In this document: positions 48,871-60,150 of the stretch, piece after piece
Layout of the letters: every line of letters starts with the position of its first letter
Numbering within the stretch: position 1 is the stretch's first letter
From: Drosophila persimilis
Taxonomy: Eukaryota; Arthropoda; Insecta; Diptera; Drosophilidae
NCBI RefSeq assembly: GCF_003286085.1
Contig: NW_020825324.1
Location: forward strand, 2,735,501-2,799,500
Length of the DNA: 64,000 nucleotides
Direction of reading: 5' to 3'
Notes under the pieces: model-generated
What the model was told of the DNA's origin: nothing
Seen by the model: only the letters and a program-made list of their open reading frames with translations
Databases searched by the model: none
Position numbers and translations under genes: made by a program

Positions 48871-51800
48871 AGCAATGCAATTGGGAGTTTCTTTTCTATT
48901 TGAAATGAGATGGGCTTACTTGGCTACTTACTTGTTCAATTGGGAATAATACATACCTTTCATCCTTGGATATCTATGAAAACTGTAAGTTCTTCCGATG
49001 TACGACGATGTACGATGTTCTGGCTCATCCTACATCGCTCTACTTATGGCCGAGATATCTCAGAACTTCAGTGAGCTCTCCTGAGATGATTCTCTCTTGT
49101 AGATTTCAATGGGTTCCTATGTATTCCAAATTGCGTTTTATTCAGTTTTTATTTAACATTTTCTTTTGGCCAGCAATGGACTGTTGCTGTTTTATGGACT
49201 CTCTTGTAATATAATGGGTATTCGTTAGACCTACAAAAGGGTCAGTTGTTTCATGTGATACCGAATCTTCCTGAGTGTTGCCAAATTTAAAGAACTGTGG
49301 ATGCCATTCCTGCCAATCATACGAGTCTCATCCCTTGTTTCGTTTTTTCCTCTTTGTTACCCAATGCGGGGCTTGCCCTTGGCTTCATTTATCATCAACA
49401 GTTGTAGGATGTCTTTTTGCGAGGATTTTATTATTATTTCTTCATAATTTGATATACCAAATCCCAGAGCTTCTGCCACAAAATCCCACCATCTCCACCA
49501 GAGAGGACTGACTGCATGTTGGGGCCATTTATCATGAGTTAGCATCCAGCATCCAGAATCCAGGACTGCTGCAATCAGTGCACACATGTGCAGCGGAGAT
49601 TTGGCCATGAAGTCCTCATAAAATATTATGCTCAACTTTTGCGCTTCGGCGCTCAGATGGCTCTGTTGTGTCTATGGTTCCTAAGGTCTCGTGGTCTCAG
49701 TCTCGGTAGAGGAGCTGACGTGACTGTTTTTTGAGTGCCCCCAGGCCATGCATTGGATATGGCTATGGCTTTGGCTTTGGCTTTGGCTTTTGTAGTCAAA
49801 TAAATCTGAAATTCTCGGGGAATTCAAATCGGAAGGAAGTGCGGGGTACGGCTCTCCAGCACCTGTCCCGCCTAATGAGTTTATTCCGGAGTCGAGCTTA
49901 CATTTCATCGGACTCTGGACGTGATGGAAATACGCTGTCAGAGCATTGATATCTGAGAATATCGGGGGCCAGTAAATGCTACGTTCCCTCAGCGCGTCCC
50001 GGGCCCCGCCCCTGCCCGTGACGCTATCTAAGCCTCCCCTCGCCTGAGGCTTGAGCACTTGTCCGGCACGTCTTCGGCCCCATTGTTCCACGGACCCAAC
50101 GGACTCCATCAATCTGTCGACGAACACGTGTCTTCTGGCCCACATATGAATCAATAAATGAGTTGAACGAATGACACAAGCTGCCTGCCTGCCGGTCGTC
50201 GTCCTCCGCCTTCTGCTCCGTTGGATTGAGCTTGTTTACGAATATGAGATTCTGACATCTGGCCACGAGGAGACAACACCCTGCGGCCTGTTATTGAATA
50301 ATATTGAAAAGATTGACTGGCAGCTGCCGATTGAAGCGCCAAATGAGATTCACTTGTCCAAATATTCGTACTGCGAATACGGGGCCAGAGCCCTGTGGAC
50401 CCTCGAGGGCGAAAAACGTTCCTTTCCAGATGCCACGCCAAGACTCTTACTCGTACGTATATAAGGACGGGGCCTGCTCGATTGGAAGGAACATCTTTCA
50501 ACTTTGAAGCTCAGTTTCTGTGAGTCATTCTTCTAGGGAATCCCGAGCTACTTCATTCACCGCATTGGTAGAGGCATTCCGGTGGATGTCCGGGGATGCC
50601 TGGACCCGTGCCAGACTCGACAATGCGGAAGCAGCTATCATAAACTGAAAACTGAAAACTGAAACTGCAAAAAGAGAGGATATCCGGTTACCCAGTTGGC
50701 AAGCGTCTAGCACTAATTACTGGGTGCCCGAATTGCGAATTTCGAGCCAAGTAAATTTCGAATTCGCATTAAAATCGAATCAATCACGGTACATCCTCGA
50801 GCCGGTGCACCGGTGATGGCATTCAATTTTGTTGCTCCTTCCAGCTGCAACAATGTGGAGCTTCCACTCAGGAAGCGATTTGCGGGCGGTTATTCTGCTT
50901 CAGTTTATAGGCGAACATAATACACACAAAAATTCGACACCCGGTTTGATGGAGGAGGCCCCCACAATGGGGGCTGGAGCTGGAGGTACACGTACACCTG
51001 GCTGGTGGGCCATAAAACCAGACCGGGCTTAACACATAAACCATCCGAATGGCACCCCCAGGATGGAAGGTAGGATGTGGCTGAGGACGAGGATGCTTCT
51101 GGGTCTTAAGATGCTTCTGCGGATGTGTTTAAGGATGCCTCTGGGGGCCAAGGGCGAGGGCAAGGGTAAGGGTAAGGTGTTTCTGTGTGTGTGCCACAGC
51201 TGCGTACATAATTATGCAAGACGAGAAGCCAAGACAAATTGGCATAATGAAAACTGCTGGCAGGTCGCCTTCGAGGGTCATGGCGACTGGCGTATGGCGA
51301 ATGGCGAATGGCGAATGGCGAATGCAAATTGCAAATGTCACGTGTTCCTGCACATTTCACTTGTCGCCTGCCTGCCGTATCCGTATCCGTTTGTATTTTG
51401 TAAAATATTTCGCCTTTTAGCCTTTTCGCATTTCGCATTTCGCATTTCGCATTTCGAATTTGTATTGTGCTTTGCATGCTGCTGCTGCCGGGCCCTTCTG
51501 TCCGTAATACAGGTCCACATGGCCACATATGCCAGGGCTGCATAAATTTCTATCACACTTTTGCGGCCAAAGGACGAGGAGGAGGAGGAGGATGAGGAGG
51601 AGGAGGTGCCGCCAGTCCAGAGCAAGGGTCGTAGTTGTAGTCGTAGCCGTAGCCGTAGTCGTGGCTGTATGCGCGCCATCTTCCCGGCGATATCAAACGA
51701 ATTAGCATAGAAAACTGCAAATTTGAATTATGGCCAGCGGCGGGCAGAAGATACAACGGAGCAGAAGGAGGAGGAGCAACTGGAATAGGAGCTCGTTCTG

Positions 51801-53857
51801 ATGCTGGTGCTGTTGCTGTTGCTGAAGCAGCAGCTGTTCCGCTTGCCTCTGTTGAAGCGGCAAAATGTATGCGATGGGTAATCAAAGGAGCAAAAAAGTG
51901 AACAGAATCGGAACCAAATTGGTAGGAGCAGCCCAAGAAAGCAGATCATTCAATGTTCGGTCAAGACGAATCCAAGGATTCACTAACAATTCAAGACCTA
52001 TTCAAGATCTATGATCAACGTGAGAATTCCATATTCGTAAAATTTGCCATACGTTTAATGAATATTTGAGTCTTATTATAGATTGGATCCAGAGTTACTG
52101 CCAAGAATAACCCATTGAAGAACATCTTCCCAGATGTATCTATTGAACTTGATGATAAAAGTTTTATTTCCTTATTCTTCTCCCAGTCGATGTACCCTGT
52201 TCTATAAAAGAGGGAAGGCAATGTGAAGCGAAGCCCTTTTCCAATTTGCATGTGCATATGGAGGAGTTGCCGAGTGCTCGGCATTGAACCCTGACCACTG
52301 GAGACTGGATGCTGGAGGATGTGTGCGAGTGCCAGACTAAACTGTTATGCCAACAAACGAATACGACTACGAATACTCGTACATAAGTGTATATTTGGTT
52401 AGGAGAGGGGCATGAGCGGGCATGAGATGAGGTGGGAGAGCATCCTGCCGAGTCTAATGCGACTAATAGATACTTGTTTGCCGAAAAGTTTGCTCCCCTT
52501 CTCCTGCCCCTCCCACCACTCCCTCCAATCCTATCACTCCGCCTACTGCCACACTGGTTGATAGCTCCTTGGTGGGTCGTCTCCTTCTGTGAAGCATCCA
52601 TCCCGTTCCATGGGTCTTTGCCCTCTGCAAATACGTAATCAGTGAAATTTTCATGCACATTTTTCTTCAGTCGCCTGCTCGGCAAACAAACGGCGCTTTG
52701 AGCTGACGCTCAACTTGAAATACGTTGCTCAATTTCCATAAACACGTGAGCAAATAACACGTGTGCCCTGGGCTAGTACTCTAGAATCAAAAGAAGAACC
52801 ACAACCAGAGCAAAAGAATCAAGACCGTCCATGGAGTAAACGACTAGAGAATACCTGCTAAAGAACCCTCTAAAAGGGTTTTCATCCGATCTCGTAGATG
52901 AATACATATGGTAGCGTTTTCATATAGGATGCTTTTGCTGATCAATATCAATAATATACTCGTCTGAAGAACATACCCTTCCGGGGGTATAACCAGAATC
53001 GAGCATTGATCATTGAGCATTTCTCTATGGCATTTGTTAACTATTGCCGACATTTGCCTGCGTAGGTGCCACCACCATCACCATCACCATCACACTTCCT
53101 CCGTTAAGAATTCGTGGCACCCAACGCCACCGTGCCACCGTGCCACTGGCACTGGCACTGGCACTGGCACCCCACCGTGCCACCGCCACAGCCAATCTTC
53201 CACCAGTCGTCGTCTGTTTGAGTTTTGGCGCTGGAAAATGCGCCTCAAATTGATTTTTGTTTATATTTCAAAGGAAAAACTTTTGTGCAGCTGTCGAGTT
53301 TGTTGTTCTTCTTGTTTTATATTTTTGTTGCCGCTTTTCCTTGCCGGCTTGCAGCTGCGACAAACTGGCGAATCCACGGCCCCCGTCAATATTTCATTAC
53401 TGCGTCTCTTCATACAACTTCGATTTGGCCCGTCACGGCGCAAATAACGCAAGGAAAAGGTGCTCAAACCCCTCGGAATGTGCCTTTAAGCCTTGACACA
53501 GTAATCGCTCTTCTAGAGAGGGTACTGCGAGTACTCGTACAATGTTGAGCAGCAGGAGGGGCTCTACTCTTTAAGGCTTTACGACACACAGCTCACATTC
53601 TGGGCATTTGAAGCTTTCAAGACTGCAGAGACAGCTTCTCTGCCCATAAATCGATCATCGTTAAAGATCAGCCCCTGCCCTGCCCCTGCCCCTGCCTCTG
53701 CCTCTGCCTCTGCCCCTCCTGAGAGTACAAGGTACACCCATGGTCCATCAATGGGAACGTAAAACTTCGGTCGAATTTAATCTACGAGCGGATCGTGACA
53801 GTCTGCGGTTTGCTGTAGCGTGTTGTTGCATCATCGTGCACGTAACCCGAAGCGGAG
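48871..53857. other. Intergenic stretch between stoned and the SDR pair, no gene supported
   Basis: Five kilobases with only short or low-complexity frames. Visible structures are the GCGAATG and GCATTTC heptamer repeats at 51292-51325 and 51425-51460, GAGGAG repeats near 51574-51606, GTCGTAGCC-type repeats near 51628-51660, GGCACT repeats at 53143-53172, and CCTCTG/CCCCTG repeats at 53673-53718. None has exon-like boundaries. Confidence 0.6.
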
Positions 53858-54010
53858 ATGAAAATCGAAGCCGATGGAGAGGCAGAGGCGCATCGAAGGG
53901 GACCCATGGAGCGGCCAGAGATGCGACTAAGACACTGTCCCGAGGCTGGAAGCTTACCCAGTGATCGCCGACTGACTTGGATTTCAGTTGATTCTCCAGC
54001 GTCGGTCGAC

Positions 54011-54796
54011 ATGGAACGTTGGCATAATCGGGTGGCCGTGGTGACCGGAGCCAGTTCGGGGATTGGGGCCGAGTTGGCCAGGAAGCTGATCGCTGCTGGC
54101 GTGGTGGTGGTGGCCCTGGCTCGGCGCCTCGAGCGCCTGGAGCAGCTGTCCCAGGAGTTGGGCTCGCAGCTCCACATCCGCCAGTGCGATGTCACGGACT
54201 TGGAGTCGGTGAACGCCGCCTTCGACTGGGTCGAGGAGCGACTGGGCGGCGCTGACATACTGATCAATAATGCCGGCAAGCTGTCGGGCGGCCAGCTGCT
54301 GACCATGGCCTTGGACACGGTCCAGCAGGTGCTGCAGACGAACGTCATGGGCGTGGTCTACTGCACCCAACGCGCCTTCCAGTCGATGCGGCAGCGCTCG
54401 GCGTCCGGCCATGTGGTGCTCCTCAATAGCGTCGTGGGCCACTATCTGTTCAACCCGCTGCCGGGCAGCCAGCAGGAGCTCAACATGTATCCTGCCACCA
54501 AGCACGCGGTGACCGCCCTCACAGAGCTCTTTCGCCAGGAGATGCGCGAGTTCAAGACCCAAGTGAAGGTTACGGTAGGTAATCGCAATGGGTTGTACGA
54601 TACGTTCTCTACCACGCCATTTTTGTAGAGCATCAGTCCGGGCCTGGTGGACACAGAGATGGTGCCAGAGGCCTACAAATGCCTGCCCATGCTGCAGGCC
54701 GAGGATGTGGCCAATGCCATCATGTACGCCCTGGCGACCCCAGCCCATGTACAGGTGCACGAGCTGACCATCAAGCCCCTGGGCGAGCCATTTTGA
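54011..54796 (+). CDS. Short-chain dehydrogenase/reductase, copy 1
   Basis: Exons 54011-54574 and 54629-54796 (54-base intron, phase 0) encode 243 residues. It is a classical SDR of the insect farnesol-dehydrogenase/DHRS11-like group that uses NAD(P)H to interconvert alcohols and ketones or aldehydes; the substrate is unknown. Motifs are VAVVTGASSGIGAELA (cofactor TGxxxGxG), ARR after beta-2 suggesting NADP, DILINNAG (NNAG), the catalytic Ser in VVLLNSVVG and YPATKHAV (YxxxK). The C-terminus HELTIKPLGEPF is typical of this fly group. Start MERWHNRVAVVTG matches relatives; the frame is open upstream to an ATG at 53858 (51 extra residues), which looks unlike the family. Its neighbour at 55818 is a tandem duplicate with the intron at the same codon. 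Confidence 0.93.
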
Positions 54797-55690
54797 GTGA
54801 CATCGATATCGTTGAACTCTGCACTTTGCATACATTAGCCCATGCACAACTACACATGAGCACATCTATAGGCACCGAGCACATCCCGTCCTCTTTTTGC
54901 ATAATTCAAAGGCCGGCCCCAGGGGGTTTAGTCGGGCGAGAATAGACGAGGGTTAAAACCCAAGAACGAGTGTCCGTAAGACACTTATGGATTCTGGGGA
55001 ATATTCGAAATGCGCATCGTCTAACGCTTTGAAGATCGATATAAAATATCCCATGAATACCAGGGTCCGTAGAAAATCATAATTGTTTATTTCTGTAGCC
55101 GAAAAGAAGATAATATATGTATCGGTGAGTTGTACAAATAAAGCGTATCTTTGGTCTTTGAGCAGAAATTATATTAAATTATAAGTAGTAGAGTAGTCCG
55201 TTATTCTTTCGAGAGCAATGGAGAGTCGTCTCCTTAAGACTTTTCCTTTAAAGCTTATAATTAATTTATATTGTGTGATATTTAAAGTAGAACTTATATT
55301 GATTACGGTCCCTGATATCCGTTGCCATAATTTGAGCAACGATCACCACTTGCCATGCACATGACTTAGCTCTGATGGGTAAGGGCTCTTTGACCTTTTC
55401 CGATATTTACGGTTGCCGTTTACGTCTTAATTGCCTCAATGAACGTGCCACCCAGTGCCACCCAGTGCCAACCAATGCGGCCACTTGCCACCTGCGCCGC
55501 CCACCCCTCGGGGCACCACAATTATTCAGTGCACGTGTGAACTGTGCGCACTTGGGCCGGGCCGGGCCGGGCCCCATTTAATAATTGATTTGCATTGTCA
55601 ACGACGGGTGTGGCCAGCTGGGAGACGTCTTGGAGCTAGTTCCGCGGCTTTGGGCGGCTCTGGGCGGCTCTGGGCGGCTGGGAATCGGCG
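54797..55690. other. Spacer between the two SDR genes
   Basis: It holds the presumed 3' UTR of SDR copy 1, with AATAAA at 55137-55142, then non-coding DNA leading to the TATA promoter of copy 2. The right end carries CCACCCAGTG repeats (55448-55470), GGGCC repeats (55555-55573) and four GGGCGGCT(CT) repeats at 55650-55680. Confidence 0.6.
55137..55142 (+). terminator. Candidate polyadenylation signal of SDR copy 1
   Basis: AATAAA about 340 bases after the stop codon, followed by T/G-rich DNA. Confidence 0.5.
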
Positions 55691-55698
55691 CGAACTCG

Positions 55699-55736
55699 TA
55701 TATAAGACGCGAGCCGGAGGCCATTCAGAGTCAGTT
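55699..55736 (+). promoter_or_regulatory. TATA box and initiator of SDR copy 2
   Basis: TATATAAG at 55699-55706 is followed at the expected distance by TCAGTT at 55731-55736, a perfect Drosophila initiator. Transcription would start near 55733, giving an 85-base leader before the ATG at 55818. This is the clearest core promoter in the window and suggests regulated rather than housekeeping expression. An equivalent TATA box is not seen before SDR copy 1. Confidence 0.75.
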
Positions 55737-55817
55737 GCGACAAGTGCTCCACTGGACGAGGAGCAAACGAAACTAGCCAAACACCGAGCGAATCAATTGG
55801 ATTGCCAGTCTTCGAAA

Positions 55818-56638
55818 ATGGATCGTTGGCAGGACCGAGTGGCCGTGGTTACGGGTGCCAGTTCGGGGATCGGGGCCGCCACGGCCAAAGCGCTCGTCGA
55901 GGCGGGCGTGGTGGTGGTGGGCCTGGCCCGCCGGATGGACCGCATGGAGGCGCTGAGGGCCGAGCTGCCGGAGGAGATGCAAGGGCGCTTTCATCTGATG
56001 CACTGCGACGTGGCGGACCTGGACTCGCTGACGGCGGCCTTCGACTGGGTGGAGGAGCAGCTGGGCGGCGTCGACATCCTGGTGAACAATGCCGGCTGCC
56101 TGTTCGCCGGCCAGCTGCTCACCCAGGAGCTGGAGAAGTTGGAGCAGACCTGGAAGGTGAACATCATGGGCGTCCTCAACTGCACGCGCCGCGCCTTCCG
56201 CTCCATGCAGCAGCGCGACGTGGCCGGTCATGTGGTGCTGATCAACAGCCTCACGGGCGAGACGATCATCAATCCGCCGGGCGACGAGCTGCAGGTGCTC
56301 AATATGTATCCCCTGACCAAGCACGGCATCAAGGCCATGCTCGAGGTGCTGCGCCAGGAGTTTCGCGGCTTCAAGACCAAGATCAAGATTACGGTAGGTT
56401 TATTTTTGATTTCCTTTCGTCAAATTCCTGTTCCACCTTTTTCCACCTGTTCCTTGCCTGTTCCCTGCAGAGCATCACGCCGGGGGTCACGGACACGGAG
56501 ATTCTACCCAGGGGCTATGACTCGCTGCCCATGCTGAGGCCCGAGGACATTGCCGCCGGCATTATCTACGCCCTGGCCACGCCGCCGCACGTCCAGGTGC
56601 ATCAGCTGACGATCAAGCCGCTGGGGGAGCCCTTCTAG
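55818..56638 (+). CDS. Short-chain dehydrogenase/reductase, copy 2
   Basis: Exons 55818-56393 and 56471-56638 (77-base intron, phase 0) encode 247 residues. It has the same fold and group as the SDR at 54011. Motifs are VAVVTGASSGIGAATA (TGxxxGxG), ARR, DILVNNAG, VVLINSLTG with the catalytic Ser and YPLTKHGI (YxxxK). The end is HQLTIKPLGEPF, nearly the same as in copy 1. The two proteins differ at many positions, so the duplication is old. The intron falls after the codon for the Thr of (K)V/IKT in both genes. A TATA/initiator promoter lies 85-120 bases upstream. The gene order and strand suggest separate transcripts. Substrate unknown; fly relatives are annotated as farnesol or retinol-type dehydrogenases. 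Confidence 0.94.
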
Positions 56639-59600
56639 GTGCTGCCGATGACGTCACCATCATCGCTCCCGATGATGCCATCATTCTCGGCGAATACATA
56701 TACACAGCTCGCAGTGGGCGTGTCTGAAGTGGCAGCTCACCGACTGAAATTGCGTTTTCTTTATTTGAAAATAGCTTCCGATGGGTGCGGGCAGGGATTG
56801 GGATTGGGTTTGTGTCTGTGTCTGTGTCTGGGATGTGAGTTGTTGCCAAAATGCCAAAAAAAATGCGAAAATAAGTTAACATTAACATGACAAGACCAGC
56901 ACCAGGATGACGATGGGTGTGGGCGTTTGGGGGTGTGGGGGTGTGGGAGCGTGGGGCGGCAGCCGGAACAGGTGGCGCGTCCACATCCGCACCGGCATCC
57001 GCAATGGCATCCGCACCGGCATCCGCGAGCGTCTACAGCAACGAAGCTTTCTGTCAATATTGAAAGCGTACGCGTTTGACATAAAATGTAATATAGTCGC
57101 AGCCCCAGCCAGACCAGACCCATGCACTGCCAGAGTTCAGCCATAGTAGACGTTCCAAAAGAAAGAAATAGAGAGAGAGGGCGAGGGAGAGGGAGAGCGA
57201 GAGATAGAGAGACTAGGAGAGACAGTTATATGCAAAGCATCGGAGATGCCAGAAATCCACTCAGAGAAATGCAATTCCACTGCCTGGAAGATATTTGAAT
57301 ATTCCGATTACTTGAATGAATGCATTCAAAGCAGCATATGATTGCCGCTCCAAGGTGTCGAAAACGAATGAATGAATTGGGACTTAAGATCGAATGAATT
57401 CTGCTATTCCAATTTTCTTCATTCCTCTCTAAACTTTGATTCATTTGCACTCAACGCGAGATACTCAACTGTATCTAAAGTTCGTGTGACACCGAAATGG
57501 GGCTCAAGTTCTGCGCTCATTGGGGATCTCTGTATATGAAGGATGTAGTTGGAAAGATCGTTTTTTAAAGTATTCAGATCTTGTGGCCATTCTTGCAGTG
57601 CACTTTCCCGTTGCCTCACATTTTGCATTTCATTTTTGGGGTATTTTTCGGAGCACACATGGCGCATTCCTCCATCCCCCACCGTCGCCGCCTTTCGGGC
57701 AAGGACCGAAGTCAGACAACTTTTATGACTTGCCTGCAAGCAAGAAGCTTCACGAAGAGAGGCAGCAGTGGCAGCAGTGGCATAAGCTGTTGCAGTAACG
57801 GTAATGGTGATGCTTATGCTTATGCTTATGGGGGCAGCAGCAGAACCAGCAGCATATCCAACATCCAGCGTCGTTTCGCGTCACTCGCGTCACGCCAAGT
57901 TGTCAATGTTGCATATAAACACGGTGTTGTCAATGTTGCTGTCGTTGCAATATTGTTGGAAGGAATTCTGGAAGGAAGGAACTGGGGCAGCTCGTTTACT
58001 TGTCTGTTTCAGTGGCAGCTATGTCTTGCACCCTGCGCCGCCCCCTTGGGCTCCTCCGTACCTGCTCCTCGTCAGCAGTCTGCCACAAATAGAGCTAATA
58101 ATGTCCCGGTTCCATGTTGGCCCTGTCCCTGTCCCTGTCCCTATCCCTGTCTCGTGTCTCTTTTCCCGGTTGAGAGGGTCCTGACTCTCTGTCAACTGAC
58201 GCTTGGTGCCTTCTTTCCATGGAGGACTGCTCTTGCATCTTTTTCCCCGCGCTTTCCACTTAAATCCGTGAGGCAGGTTGAGCATTGAGTCGACAACTGA
58301 AATACGGAAGCCGAAGCTATCCACAAGCTAATTAACGTCACAAAATGATCATAGAAAACGTTCAATGCTGAGGGCTATCGATCAGTGCTTCGGTTATATG
58401 ATTTTTTGCATCGATCAGTCCTTAGTGTCTGAAGCTCTCTAGCTCCCAAGCTCTTGCAAGGCTCGGCTCCGACAACCCTTGACTCTCGACAGATTACACT
58501 CGCAGCTTTCAACCCGAGCTCAAAACCATCGAAATGCGGCTCCCTATCGGAGTCTGCTCTCTCTGGTGTGGCCCTCCACTTCCGTTCATGTTCCATTTCC
58601 GTTTCCCCATCGCCAGCATGTCGGCGCTTAAAGGGACTTCAGCAGCAGCTCCAGCTACGGCCTCGACTTCTGTTGGGCGCTGGGGCAACGGAAGAAATGT
58701 ATTCTCCACTCGACACTTGAACTTTTCCTTTTCATGAGCGCCTCGTGTTTTTCTCCGGCTGGCCGAGTCCTGCCCGAGGCCAGTGGGTGGTGGTCGCGGC
58801 AGTGGCAGTGGCAGTGGCAGTGGCGGTGTTACGGCACTTATTAGTGGCCAGTTTCTAATTTGTTTTTAAATATGTAACCCCAGGCGCAGCCATTTAAGTG
58901 AGCGGGAGAAAGGTGAAAGTTCTGTGGGCTAATTGGGCCTCGGTGGAATGCCAGTGGGAGGTAGTAAGAAGTTGCCCACTCGATTATTCGATTCATGTTT
59001 GCATAGTGCCCTCGACTAAGCGACTAAGCGGCAACACTGTAACTCAATCGTTAGTAATCTTCGGAACAAATTCTCATCTAAAGATTGAAATTATCGGGGG
59101 CCTCCCCACAGGACGGATCCTCGACGGTTTGTTGGGCATTTCTGACCATTTTTTGGTAACTTTATAGAAATTTGAGTCGGACGAACTGGCCACTGAATTC
59201 GTTGAATACCCAATTCCATAATTCATTGAATCAAATATGGATATATACGTGCACCTTCTGGGATAGCCGCAAGGGACATTTGATGTCCTTCTGCCTTGCC
59301 GGATATTCAATATATTCATTTATACCAGTGCCGAATCGGGCTTTAAATCACTGGCAAAACTTGCTGAGTGCAAAGCACCGCCGGGCAGAATCCATTTAAA
59401 TTCAAATTGGTCAGTACACACACACACACACATGCCCCTGAGCCTGGCAAGGTCCTTGTTCTGTCACCTGCCTGGGGTTGGGTGTCCGAAATTTGATCAA
59501 ATTTCGGCTCCATACTTCTGGGCGTCAGCTTGGAATTTGCATTAAAATTAGGCAAACGCGTCGCTAGGCGAGTCGAGTCGAGTCGAGTCAAGTCGAGGCA

Positions 59601-59700
59601 ACGTGAGACCCATTGTCCGATTACGCTAATCAGTGGATCTGTCCCTCCGGACCCCCTCTGGCCGGCCATTTAATTGTTAATTTGCTGACATTTTTGCGTG

Positions 59701-59716
59701 GGGGGGGGGGGGGGGG
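59701..59716. repeat. Poly-G run
   Basis: About 16 consecutive guanines. A C-run of similar length is at 1569-1582. Lengths of such runs are unreliable in sequencing. Confidence 0.85.
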
Positions 59717-59999
59717 TTTCCCTCAAGGGCAGGCAACGGCAACAGCAACAGCAACGGCCCTGAATCTTGATTGATTTGCCGCGACATTTTGCTTTGGATT
59801 CCCCCACATTTTCGGGTGCTAATTAGCTTAATGCTAATAATGACAGTTTTTAATAAGCTGCGGCCAGACAGCCAGCCAGCCAGCCACCCAGCCAGCCAGC
59901 CAGCTAGCAGAGCAGGTGCTCCAAATGCATTTGATTGCCCAATCCAGTAGTTGCCTTTTAATTAAAACTTCAATTCGAGCCGAAGATGCAGACCCAGAC

Positions 60000-60150
60000 C
60001 AAGCCCCAGCACGCAGTCACAGTCCCAGTAGGAGTCCCAGTTGGAGTCCCAGTCGCAGTCCCAGTCGACGTCCCATTGGCAGTCTCCGAACCTCAACCCG
60101 AAAGCCACATCGAGTCCCAGTCCCAGTCCCAGACCCATTCGCAGTCCCAG
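60000..60150. repeat. AGTCCCAGT(x) minisatellite
   Basis: About ten degenerate units of AGTCCCAGT with spacers of 3-9 bases (period about 12-18). It makes an open frame with Val-Pro or Gln-Ser repeats on the plus strand, which is not evidence for a gene. Confidence 0.75.

Noticed and set aside
49357..49635. Minus-strand frame of 92 codons that looks mildly protein-like
   Set aside because: No ATG at its start, no splice signals and no recognised motif; not enough to call.
51553..51936. Minus-strand frame with YGYGYDYNYD and poly-Pro
   Set aside because: Made by GTCGTAGCC and GAGGAG repeats; no exon boundaries or family.
53984..54865. Minus-strand frame of 293 codons
   Set aside because: Antisense of SDR copy 1, caused by its GC-rich codons.
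57581..58288. Plus-strand frame of 235 codons
   Set aside because: No recognisable domain, mixed low-complexity sequence, no splice context and codon use unlike neighbouring genes.
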